A stretch of DNA of 5,762 nt from Campylobacteraceae bacterium (GCA_019162915.1 JAFLKZ010000075.1:1-5762), one strand, 5' to 3'; counted from the stretch's first letter, positions 1-5,762 are shown. The notes: generated by a model not told the origin, from the sequence alone. A program made the numbers and translations.

Positions 1-7
1 ATATTTT

Positions 8-28
8 TTGATATACTTAGTTTATATT
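8..28 (+). promoter_or_regulatory. Possible promoter of the OmpR-type regulator gene
   Basis: The short leader has TTGATA at 8-13 and TATATT at 23-28. TATATT would serve as a -10 box about 7 bases before a start site near 35. The spacing between the two hexamers (9 bases) is too short for a classical sigma-70 pair, so only the -10-like box is credible. Campylobacterota promoters often lack a clear -35 and instead have T-rich upstream DNA, which is seen here. The region is AT-rich enough for such boxes to occur by chance, and the true promoter could lie left of the window. Confidence 0.22.
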
Positions 29-35
29 CTATTTT

Positions 36-40
36 AAGGG
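36..40 (+). promoter_or_regulatory. Ribosome binding site supporting a GTG start at 48
   Basis: AAGGG lies 7 bases before the GTG at 48-50. No in-frame ATG occurs before codon 78, which is inside the receiver fold, and the receiver begins at codon 7, so this site fixes the GTG as the start. Confidence 0.7.
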
Positions 41-47
41 TTTTTAG

Positions 48-743
48 GTGCAACATTCTTTATCTTTATTACTCGTTGAAGATGATGCTTCTTTACTTGA
101 AGAACTGACTATATTTTTAAGTGATTTTTTTGACACTATTGATGTGTCAACTAATGCAGAAGATGCTTATGAAAAATTTTTATCAGCACCCTATGACTTG
201 ATCATTACAGATATCAAACTACCTCGCCAAGATGGACTCTCTTTCATTGAAAAAATCAAAAAAAACTCACCTCTTCAAATGGTCATTGTCATCTCTGCTT
301 ATAAAGAAGTGGATTATTTTTTAAAAAGTATTGAGCTGGGTATTTATAGTTTTCTCACCAAACCATTTAACTCTCAACAACTTATTAACACGATGATTAA
401 AGCGACCTTGCAAATCAATCATTTACATACCCAACAAAATAACAGTATCGTGATATTAGACCAAAACACCACTTATTCACCTAGTACAAAAGCTTTACAT
501 GTTAATAACATTGCACAAGAATTAACGGTAAAAGAGGAGTTACTTTTAGCTCTTTTAGTTAAACATGTAAACCATTTTGTGCGAAATGAACAAATTATCC
601 AAGAGGTTTGGCAAAATGACACCATCAATAGTTCAACACTGCGCGCTCTTGTTAAAAGAATAAGAGATAAGTTAGGTTATGACAACGCCATCATTAACCT
701 TAAAAACAGAGGCTATAAACTCAACTCTACTAAAATTATCTAA
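48..743 (+). CDS. OmpR/PhoB-family response regulator (receiver + winged helix)
   Basis: A 231-residue cytoplasmic transcription regulator, the usual length for the OmpR/PhoB family. Residues about 6-120 form a receiver: acidic pair D12-D13, phospho-acceptor D55 (in ITDIKLP), S83-A84, aromatic F102 and K105-P106 are all in place. Residues about 134-229 form a winged helix-turn-helix DNA-binding domain, with recognition helix around SSTLRALVKRIRDKLG (195-210) and the wing NRGYKL near the end. By family knowledge, phosphorylation at D55 promotes dimerisation and binding to tandem DNA sites; targets cannot be read from the window. The start is GTG with a good Shine-Dalgarno. The gene is transcribed towards the kinase operon and its last 8 bases overlap the end of the stand-alone receiver gene. 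Its receiver resembles the two other receivers here (LSDxF, YDxxITD, SAxxE), so they are probably paralogues sharing a kinase. No named orthologue is recognised. Confidence 0.95.
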   Translation: MQHSLSLLLVEDDASLLEELTIFLSDFFDTIDVSTNAEDAYEKFLSAPYDLIITDIKLPRQDGLSFIEKIKKNSPLQMVIVISAYKEVDYFLKSIELGIYSFLTKPFNSQQLINTMIKATLQINHLHTQQNNSIVILDQNTTYSPSTKALHVNNIAQELTVKEELLLALLVKHVNHFVRNEQIIQEVWQNDTINSSTLRALVKRIRDKLGYDNAIINLKNRGYKLNSTKII

Positions 744-1281
744 AGTTTTGGGATTCTTTGTAAGTTTGTAACATGGAAGTTTTCATATCTACATCTTTGC
801 CTTGCTTGGCAGCATCTTCTTTGATGATCTCGTTTGTTTTTTTTATTATTTTTCTATAATGATGCAACTCTTTTCTTTCATTAATACATTTTACAACTCT
901 GAGTAAAACATTAAATGTCTGCTCCCCCACAAGAGGTTTAGCGAGAAAATCTTCTATCCCTAGATTAACAAGTTTGCAAAGATTTCCTATCTCATTGTGT
1001 GCTGAAGTCACTAAAATAGCTTGTGCTGGATAAAGTTCTTTAATCTTTTCTATCATCTCCAAACCATCCATTACAGGCATTTTAATATCTGTAATAACGA
1101 TATCATATGGGCACAGTGCTAGTTTTTCTAAGCCCTCTTCCCCATTTTTTGCTAAATCTACACTTTGGAAAATATCTGATAAAAATAAATTCACTTCTTC
1201 TTGAAGCGTCAAATCATCTTCAACATACAATATATTGATATTTTTACCTACGAGCACAAGTTTCTCAACGACATTTTCCAC
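736..1281 (-). CDS. Stand-alone receiver-domain response regulator
   Basis: A 181-residue protein with one receiver (about residues 15-130) and no recognisable output domain. The phosphorylation site is complete: D22-D23, D65 in ITDIKMP, S93-A94 within VTSAHNE, F112 and K115-P116. A charged, probably helical tail (about 131-181) follows; it resembles the linker after the receiver in the neighbouring GGDEF-EAL protein but ends before any effector domain. Likely roles, by analogy with other single-domain regulators, are phosphate sink, phosphorelay intermediate or protein-protein output; the sequence does not decide. The start is GTG, 9 bases after the stop of the GGDEF-EAL gene, with TAAGGA spanning that stop as Shine-Dalgarno, so it is the last gene of the operon. 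Its final codons overlap the convergent OmpR-type gene by 8 bases. It may be a truncated descendant of a longer regulator, but there is no leftover effector sequence downstream. Confidence 0.93.
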   Translation of the reverse strand: MENVVEKLVLVGKNINILYVEDDLTLQEEVNLFLSDIFQSVDLAKNGEEGLEKLALCPYDIVITDIKMPVMDGLEMIEKIKELYPAQAILVTSAHNEIGNLCKLVNLGIEDFLAKPLVGEQTFNVLLRVVKCINERKELHHYRKIIKKTNEIIKEDAAKQGKDVDMKTSMLQTYKESQNFR

Positions 1282-1287
1282 AATAAT

Positions 1288-1293
1288 TCCTTA
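1288..1293 (-). promoter_or_regulatory. Ribosome binding site overlapping the upstream stop codon
   Basis: On the minus strand TAAGGA contains the TAA stop of the receiver-GGDEF-EAL gene and lies 6 bases before the GTG start at 1281. It supports the GTG start and suggests that translation of the stand-alone receiver is coupled to the gene before it. Confidence 0.7.
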
Positions 1294-3018
1294 TAATAAT
1301 ACTCCAGCAGGTTTATTAAAATAATATCCTTGTGAGTAATCAATGCCTAGTTTTAGGACTGTTTCAAACTCTGCTTTAGTCTCTATAAACTCAGCAACAA
1401 CTTCTATATCCATCATTTTTGCCATACTTGTAATAGTTTTAACGATATGTTGATTTTTCTCATTGGTATCAATTCCATGGATAAATTGACCATCTATTTT
1501 CAAGATATCAACACCTATGGTTTTAAGTCTATTAAAATTGGACCTATCACTACCAAAGTCATCAAGCGCTAATTTATAGCCTAATTTTTTAAGTTTATGG
1601 AGATTTTGAATCGGAATAGGATTCGTATTATTAATAATAATATCTTCAAGAATTTCAAGAATGACATGAGAGGAATTAATGTTGTAATGTTTTTGCTTCA
1701 TGGTAATAAAATCAATAAAAGAATCATTGAGTAAATCTTCATTGGCAATATTAAGTGAAAATTCTATTTCGTTTCCTGAAAATATCTTAAAACATTTGTT
1801 GACCATACTACGCGTAAGATTGCTCATCAGTCCACTTCTTCTCGCTGCTTCTAAAAAATATATCGGAGAGATAAATTCTCCCTCATCTTCTACTCTTGCT
1901 AAACATTCATATTTGGCAATTTTCCGTGTCTTATTGTCAATAATTGGCTGAAAGAAAGGGACAACTCTATCCTCTTCTAGGGCTACTCGAAACTTTTGTA
2001 TCCAAGCCGTCTCATTCTTTGCTTTTTTTATAAAATCATCTTCCCCATCATAAATACTAAATTGATTAGGAAGTGCTCTAGCATGCGCTTCTCTTAATGC
2101 ACTTCTAGCAAAGGGAAGTAAAGAAGGTGGCTCTTTTGAAGTAGCAATACCACACGAGAGTGTCACATAAATAGAATTATTGTCAAATTCTCCAATAGGT
2201 GTTTCTCTAAAAAATGCTTGAATTTGTATGGCAATAAACTCTGGATTGATGACTTTTGGATCAAATACGATGACAAATTCATCGGAATTATATTTAAATA
2301 GTTTGACTTCTTTTGAAATATTGTATTGTAGAAATTGTGCCACTTTACTTAAAATCTCATCACCAAACTGATAACCATAATGTTGGGTAATCAAGCTAAA
2401 ATCATCAATATTGTAAAGCATCACGGTCAATTCATAATTCTTGGGAAAGTTATCTAAAAAATGATACAACATTGTTGCATTTTGAAGTTGTGTTATCGTA
2501 TCAACTGTGAGAAAGTCGTGCATTTTTTCATAACTTTGTGTCAACTCATATGTTTTTTCATTAACCAAGCGTTGAAGGTTCGTCTTCAATTTCACATTTT
2601 CTTTTCTATCTTTAACGATAGAAGCCGTTTTATATAAAGAGTCTATCAACTGCTCAAAATCAATAGGTTTTAAGATATATCCCACCACGCTATTGCGAAT
2701 ACTTTCTAAAAAATACTCCGTTTCATTATGTGCCGAGATAATGACAATCGCTTGCAAAGGATTAATGGCTTGAACTTGTTTGATGAGCTCCATTCCATTC
2801 ATGTGTGGCATATTGAGGTCTGTAATGATAATATCATACGCTGTTTGATGATTTTGAAACAATGCCCATGCTTCAAGCCCATCACTTGCTACGTCAATTT
2901 TTGCGAACAAATCACTGAGTACCCCGACTGTATTCTCGCGAAGACTAAGATCATCCTCTGCATACAGAATACTCATAGATGAAGTAATAGCAACCAATTC
3001 TTCAAGTTTAGATAACAC
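1291..3018 (-). CDS. Receiver-GGDEF-EAL protein, probable c-di-GMP phosphodiesterase
   Basis: A 575-residue cytoplasmic response regulator. Receiver, about 15-130: D22-D23, acceptor D67, S95, Y114 and K117-P118 all present. A helical, probably coiled-coil linker follows (about 131-170). GGDEF domain, about 171-328: degenerate. The signature reads NSDEF (244-248), the first metal-binding Asp is N203, the usual guanine-contacting Asn is T211, and no RxxD inhibitory site precedes the signature. D220 and D246 remain. Cyclase activity is unlikely; a GTP-binding or structural role is possible. EAL domain, about 345-570: the motif is ECL (E371), and the residues that match the RocR catalytic set are all kept, namely N423, E455, D486-D487, K507, E543 and Q563, with near-identical spacing. 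It should hydrolyse c-di-GMP to pGpG, probably under control of receiver phosphorylation. Start GTG at 3018 has AGAGGGG six bases upstream and overlaps the kinase reading frame's end by 11 bases. Confidence 0.94.
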   Translation of the reverse strand: MLSKLEELVAITSSMSILYAEDDLSLRENTVGVLSDLFAKIDVASDGLEAWALFQNHQTAYDIIITDLNMPHMNGMELIKQVQAINPLQAIVIISAHNETEYFLESIRNSVVGYILKPIDFEQLIDSLYKTASIVKDRKENVKLKTNLQRLVNEKTYELTQSYEKMHDFLTVDTITQLQNATMLYHFLDNFPKNYELTVMLYNIDDFSLITQHYGYQFGDEILSKVAQFLQYNISKEVKLFKYNSDEFVIVFDPKVINPEFIAIQIQAFFRETPIGEFDNNSIYVTLSCGIATSKEPPSLLPFARSALREAHARALPNQFSIYDGEDDFIKKAKNETAWIQKFRVALEEDRVVPFFQPIIDNKTRKIAKYECLARVEDEGEFISPIYFLEAARRSGLMSNLTRSMVNKCFKIFSGNEIEFSLNIANEDLLNDSFIDFITMKQKHYNINSSHVILEILEDIIINNTNPIPIQNLHKLKKLGYKLALDDFGSDRSNFNRLKTIGVDILKIDGQFIHGIDTNEKNQHIVKTITSMAKMMDIEVVAEFIETKAEFETVLKLGIDYSQGYYFNKPAGVLL

Positions 3019-3238
3019 TCGTTTCCCCTCTGATTTTCATTGTAAATTTTGCACCCATTTTTAAATTTTCTACTTTAAGAAACCCATGACAATGCTCTTC
3101 AATGATAGTTTTTGACATATAAAGCCCTAATCCTGTTCCATTTTTTTCATTCTTCGTAGAAAAATAAGGATCAAATATCTTTTCTATTATTTCTGAGGGT
3201 ATTCCACCGGCATTATCTTCGATCTCCATGACGAACAT
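3008..3238 (-). CDS. C-terminal ATPase fragment of the frameshifted kinase
   Basis: Seventy-six codons carrying the half of the HATPase domain that the preceding frame loses: G1 box EDNAGGIP (7-14), F box IFDPYFSTK (21-29) and G2 box GTGLGLYMSK (34-43), ending at a TAA inside the start of the receiver-GGDEF-EAL gene. The ATG lies 2 bases after the TAG that ends the first frame, so it could be translated by reinitiation, but it has no strong Shine-Dalgarno of its own and conserved coding extends in this frame upstream of the ATG to about 3274. It is therefore a gene fragment rather than a natural small protein. Without the N box it cannot form a complete nucleotide pocket alone. Confidence 0.6.
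   Translation of the reverse strand: MFVMEIEDNAGGIPSEIIEKIFDPYFSTKNEKNGTGLGLYMSKTIIEEHCHGFLKVENLKMGAKFTMKIRGETSVI
3025..3031 (-). promoter_or_regulatory. Ribosome binding site for the receiver-GGDEF-EAL gene
   Basis: Minus-strand AGAGGGG ends 6 bases before the GTG at 3018-3016. It lies inside the last codons of the kinase gene. It decides for GTG over the internal ATG at codon 15, which would clip the start of the receiver. Confidence 0.7.
3090..3178. repeat. Paralogous DNA segment, kinase ATPase end (copy 1)
   Basis: This stretch encodes the F and G2 boxes and the helix after them in the broken kinase. It matches 5242-5330 without gaps, 75 of 89 bases by hand count, with the same coding phase. 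A second matching block starts at 3479 and pairs with 5638, encoding the DDFRNFFKP segment. This is gene duplication, possibly kept similar by conversion, not a mobile repeat. Confidence 0.75.
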
Positions 3239-3240
3239 AT

Positions 3241-5169
3241 CTATCTCTTCACGTGTTCGTATCCAGATAGTACCACCTTGCGTTCAAGAATAGCATCTTG
3301 TGCATTTTTCAGTATATTTATCAGCACTTGAATAACTTTTTTATCGTACGTGAGAAGCTCTTTATGAGAGTTATTGCTTACATGTAAAATGATGCGATTA
3401 ACTTCTAAACTTTTACCGATAAGCTTAAGTGCTCCATCAATGACGAGTTGTAATGTTGTTTTTTCTTGATTCTGTTCAGGCTTAAAGAAATTTCTAAAAT
3501 CATCAATGGTCGTAGTTAAAAATTGGATGTAGTTTTCAATTTTACCAATAGCAGTATTAAGAAACTCCACTTGTTCTGCTCTTCCCTCAACCGTTTCTAA
3601 ATCAAACTTTTTAAGACTTTGTTTAAGCTTAATTCCCGCCGTCACTGTTGAGATAGAGCCTAAAGGTTGTCGCCATTGGTGGGCTATCATGCTAATCATC
3701 TCTCCCATCTGGGCAAGACGAGATTGGTAAATCATCACTTTTTGAGTTTCTATATTTTCAAGCACCCCATCTTTTATTTTTCGCTCCATAGATTCATAAA
3801 GGCCTTGAAGCTCCATACCCATGCTCGTAAAATTATCCAGTAATGTGTCTATTTCGATAATATCACTGTGTTCAAGCTTTCGAATGCTCATCTTCCCCTT
3901 AAGCTCATTAGTCGCTTTAATCAGACTTGATAAAGGGGTTAAGATACGTTTTGAAAAGCTCCTTGATCGTTCCAAAATAACAAGGATAAAGACAACATAA
4001 AAAACACCCATCAAAGCTAAAGCAACATAACCAATATAATTTGTTTTTTCTTTTAATGCAATGGTAGATGCAAGTAGAGAGTTTTTATCTAAAAGAAGTA
4101 TCAGTTTCCAACCCGTTTCTTCAATCGTATTTTGGGTAATAAGCATTTGCAAATGGGCATCTTGAAACTCAGATAAATCACTTTTCTTTTCAACCATACT
4201 ACTTAAATGGCGACTTAGAGAATTATTGTTTTCAAAAATATTAAAATCTTTTGGCTTAGAGATAGTTGCCTCAACAGGCGCATTGTATTCATGGCTTGTA
4301 AGCTCTTTTAGTCCCAATATCGGCTCCAAATCTTTACTCATTGCCAAGATATTGCCATCTTTATCGAGTAACATTGAAGAGGATTTATAAGGAAGTTTGA
4401 TAGAGAGCATATTGTTAATAAGATTTTCTATCGTCACATCAATACCCACAACGCCTTCTAAAAAATCATTTTTATACACAGGAGCTATGGCACTTATCAT
4501 CCAACCAAGTCCTGCTGGATCAAGATAAGCCTCCGTCCAAACCACTTTTCGCTCAGGATTATGCACACTGTCGGCAAGAAAATAAAAGTTAAAGGTTGGA
4601 ATATCCATGTCATGTGGATATTGTTCAAGTGCATCGACCATATATGGGCAAAGTCTGTTCATGGAGTCAAAACTGTTAAAGTAGACTTGCGCGATGTTTT
4701 CATTTGATTTTAGTGTAGCATTATAAAAGTAGTCTAATTGTTCTGACGCCATAGCTTTAGAGAGTCTATTTGGATCATTTTTAAGTATATTAGAAAAAAA
4801 TAAAGTGCAGCTCTGTTCATTTTTTTGTGTATTGGTAATAACACCACTATCGGTCATGGTATAGGCATTATCTTTAGGTCTTATGCGCAAGGGATTGTAC
4901 TCTTTGAAAAAGTTTTCATGCTGATTTTGAAACAGTGCCGTTGTTCTGGAAATAGACTTTAAATCGTTATTAATGATAGTTGCCGAACGCAAACTTATCT
5001 CTTTAATATTGACTTTTGTCTCCGCAATTAGCGTATTTTTTGTCGCTTCCGTTACAAAAGAATTACTCCAAAAATAAGCTATTAGCAACATCGTTTCGAT
5101 AAGCAACAGAGGCACAATAATGGATTTGAGATACTCTTTTTTAATGAGATTGGCAAGTGTACTTTTCAT
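3241..5169 (-). CDS. Sensor histidine kinase with dCache-like sensor, truncated in its ATPase domain
   Basis: A 642-residue membrane kinase up to a premature TAG. Order of parts: short cytoplasmic N-terminus; transmembrane helix about 18-36; large extracytoplasmic dCache-like sensor about 40-372, with WTEAY-LDP (211-218) and GVVGIDVTIENL (239-250); second transmembrane helix about 378-399; HAMP-like segment about 405-455; helical linker; HisKA-type dimerisation domain with H box IAHQWRQPLG, phospho-acceptor H497; then the start of the HATPase domain with N box NILKNAQDA (N622). The last residues, about 633-642, are out of frame, and the G1, F and G2 boxes are missing. By family knowledge the intact enzyme would autophosphorylate H497 and pass phosphate to receivers, here most likely the neighbours. 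The ligand is unknown. Start ATG at 5169 overlaps the TGA of the upstream kinase in ATGA; AAAGGA lies 9 bases before it. It is paralogous to that upstream kinase. Confidence 0.9.
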   Translation of the reverse strand: MKSTLANLIKKEYLKSIIVPLLLIETMLLIAYFWSNSFVTEATKNTLIAETKVNIKEISLRSATIINNDLKSISRTTALFQNQHENFFKEYNPLRIRPKDNAYTMTDSGVITNTQKNEQSCTLFFSNILKNDPNRLSKAMASEQLDYFYNATLKSNENIAQVYFNSFDSMNRLCPYMVDALEQYPHDMDIPTFNFYFLADSVHNPERKVVWTEAYLDPAGLGWMISAIAPVYKNDFLEGVVGIDVTIENLINNMLSIKLPYKSSSMLLDKDGNILAMSKDLEPILGLKELTSHEYNAPVEATISKPKDFNIFENNNSLSRHLSSMVEKKSDLSEFQDAHLQMLITQNTIEETGWKLILLLDKNSLLASTIALKEKTNYIGYVALALMGVFYVVFILVILERSRSFSKRILTPLSSLIKATNELKGKMSIRKLEHSDIIEIDTLLDNFTSMGMELQGLYESMERKIKDGVLENIETQKVMIYQSRLAQMGEMISMIAHQWRQPLGSISTVTAGIKLKQSLKKFDLETVEGRAEQVEFLNTAIGKIENYIQFLTTTIDDFRNFFKPEQNQEKTTLQLVIDGALKLIGKSLEVNRIILHVSNNSHKELLTYDKKVIQVLINILKNAQDAILERKVVLSGYEHVKR

Positions 5170-5762
5170 ATTGTTAATTCCTTTAATTCTATTATAAATT
5201 TAGCACCGAAAGAGCCATTAATAGCTCTTATTTTTCCATCGCAATGCTCTTCAATGATTGTTTTTGACATATATAAGCCAAGACCTGAACCATTTTTTTC
5301 ATCCTTGGTTGAAAAATAAGGCTCAAAGATATGCGGTAAAACTTCCTTGTCAATTCCCCCGCCATTGTCTTCTATTTCGATAGTTTGTAGACCTTTTTCT
5401 TCTTTTGTGGTAATAGTGATACAAGGATTTTCTACTTTTCGCTCTTTTAAAATATCTTCTGCATTTTTTAAAATATTTAAGATGACTTGTGTAACCTCGT
5501 TAGTGTAAGTAAATATCTCTTTCGTTGCCATACTTTCAACGCGAATAGTAATGCCATTTATTTCTAATGCCTTTCCTATAATCTCTAAAGTACGATTGAT
5601 AAGTAACAGCGTAGTCGTAGGCTCTTTTTGTTTGTCTGGCTTAAAGAAATTCCTAAAATCATCGATCGTGTGCGTTAAAAACTGAACATATGACTCTACT
5701 TTTCCCATAGCCTCTTGTATAAATTGTTTTTGTGAAGCTCGTCCTTCTTCTGTGCTTAAATC
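5166..5762 (-). CDS. Sensor histidine kinase, C-terminal part (gene runs off the right edge)
   Basis: The last 198 codons of a histidine kinase. The frame is open to the window edge and the 18 codons before the ATG at 5708 (DLSTEEGRASQ...) align with the corresponding part of the neighbouring kinase, so that ATG is internal and the true start is outside. Visible parts: the end of the dimerisation domain (SYVQFLTHTIDDFRNFFKP), then a complete HATPase domain with N box NILKNAEDI, G1 box EDNGGGID, F box IFEPYFSTK and G2 box GSGLGLYMSK. The H box and sensor domain are not in view. All ATP-binding motifs are intact here, unlike in its downstream paralogue. It ends in TGA, overlapping the next gene's ATG by 4 bases. 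It should phosphorylate one or more of the receivers encoded in the locus, but partner specificity is inferred from position only. Confidence 0.93.
   Translation of the reverse strand, partial: DLSTEEGRASQKQFIQEAMGKVESYVQFLTHTIDDFRNFFKPDKQKEPTTTLLLINRTLEIIGKALEINGITIRVESMATKEIFTYTNEVTQVILNILKNAEDILKERKVENPCITITTKEEKGLQTIEIEDNGGGIDKEVLPHIFEPYFSTKDEKNGSGLGLYMSKTIIEEHCDGKIRAINGSFGAKFIIELKELTI
5179..5184 (-). promoter_or_regulatory. Ribosome binding site for the dCache kinase
   Basis: Minus-strand AAAGGA lies 9 bases before the ATG at 5169 and inside the last codons of the upstream kinase. Together with the ATGA stop-start overlap it suggests coupled translation of the two kinases. Confidence 0.6.
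5242..5330. repeat. Paralogous DNA segment, kinase ATPase end (copy 2)
   Basis: Partner of 3090-3178, encoding the F and G2 boxes of the intact upstream kinase. The offset between the two copies is 2152 bases here but 2159 for the other matching block (5638 with 3479). This 7-base change places the deletion in the broken kinase between the two blocks. Confidence 0.75.

Larger units (their letters stand above)
3008..5169 (-). pseudogene. Full extent of the frameshifted dCache sensor histidine kinase
   Basis: The two frames 5169-3241 and 3238-3008 are one ancestral kinase gene, about 720 codons if repaired. Reading the second frame back through its ATG gives GTIWIRTREEID before MFVMEIEDN, which aligns without gaps to the linker of the neighbouring kinase (CITITTKEEKGLQTIEIEDN). 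On both sides of the break the two paralogues align gaplessly at protein level: 69 residues from the KP at the end of the H domain to ERKV, and from the linker through G1, F and G2 to GAKF. The net length difference is 7 bases and falls just after ERKV, near 3272-3276, so the break is best explained as a 7-base deletion, or a 1-base loss plus a two-codon natural difference. The ATP lid and G boxes are out of frame, so the product is predicted inactive unless the base change is a sequencing error. Confidence 0.85.

Noticed and set aside
740..770. Weak AAAG/CTTT inverted repeat as a terminator
   Set aside because: Only four base pairs, no G+C-rich stem and no proper T-run; not distinguishable from background in AT-rich DNA.
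1625..1645. ATTATTAATAATAATA-like low-complexity stretch as a repeat or binding site
   Set aside because: It encodes an Ile/Asn-rich loop in the EAL domain and is explained by codon composition.
1700..1951. Plus-strand open frame of 83 codons
   Set aside because: It lies wholly antisense to the conserved EAL domain and has no recognisable domain; it is a shadow of the real gene.
2728..2982. Plus-strand open frame of 84 codons
   Set aside because: It is antisense to the receiver domain of the GGDEF-EAL protein and shows no domain or convincing start signal.
3266..3285. Programmed -1 ribosomal frameshifting in the kinase
   Set aside because: The shift region on the minus strand reads around AAGGTGGTACT and has no slippery heptamer or A-run. 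The length deficit relative to the paralogue is 7 bases, which points to a deletion.
5166..5708. The ATG at 5708 as the start of a small 180-residue ATPase protein
   Set aside because: The same frame stays open to the window edge and the 18 upstream codons match the paralogous kinase (DLxTxEGRA), so this is the end of a longer kinase.
1..5762. Mobile elements, CRISPR arrays, tRNA or rRNA genes
   Set aside because: No transposase or integrase reading frames, terminal inverted repeats, regularly spaced repeats or recognisable tRNA/rRNA sequence were seen on either strand.

Overview
The window is densely coding and AT-rich, by eye about one third G+C. It holds one two-component signalling locus. 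The kinase and receiver sequences (HQWRQPLG-type H box, SAHNE-type receivers, short leaders, tight gene packing) look like free-living Campylobacterota such as Sulfurospirillum, Sulfurimonas or Arcobacter relatives. That placement is by resemblance only; the window contains no taxonomic marker gene.

Layout: one plus-strand gene (48-743) encodes an OmpR-type response regulator. Everything else lies on the minus strand and reads from right to left. In transcription order it is: the C-terminal part of a histidine kinase that enters from the right edge (5762-5166); a second, paralogous histidine kinase with a periplasmic dCache-like sensor (5169-3008), broken by a frameshift near 3275; a receiver-GGDEF-EAL protein (3018-1291); and a stand-alone receiver protein (1281-736). 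Junctions are a 4-base ATGA overlap, an 11-base overlap and a 9-base gap whose Shine-Dalgarno overlaps the previous stop, so this is almost certainly one operon. The OmpR-type gene converges on it and overlaps the last gene by 8 bases. There is no gene-free stretch over 300 bases; the longest non-coding piece is the 47-base leader at the left edge.

How the parts may work together (inference): the kinases would sense an extracellular or periplasmic cue and pass phosphate to three mutually similar receivers. One drives a DNA-binding domain. One controls a c-di-GMP phosphodiesterase, whose EAL catalytic residues are all present while its GGDEF half is degenerate. One has no output domain. This would be a branched phosphosignalling module linking transcription and c-di-GMP turnover.

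Most notable: the second kinase lacks exactly 7 bases relative to its neighbour paralogue, in the linker between the N box and G1 box of the ATPase domain. The result is a 642-residue protein that stops before the G1, F and G2 boxes, followed 2 bases later by an ATG that opens the remaining 76 codons in the other frame. As written this kinase should not bind ATP properly. The upstream sibling kinase is intact over the part visible here.
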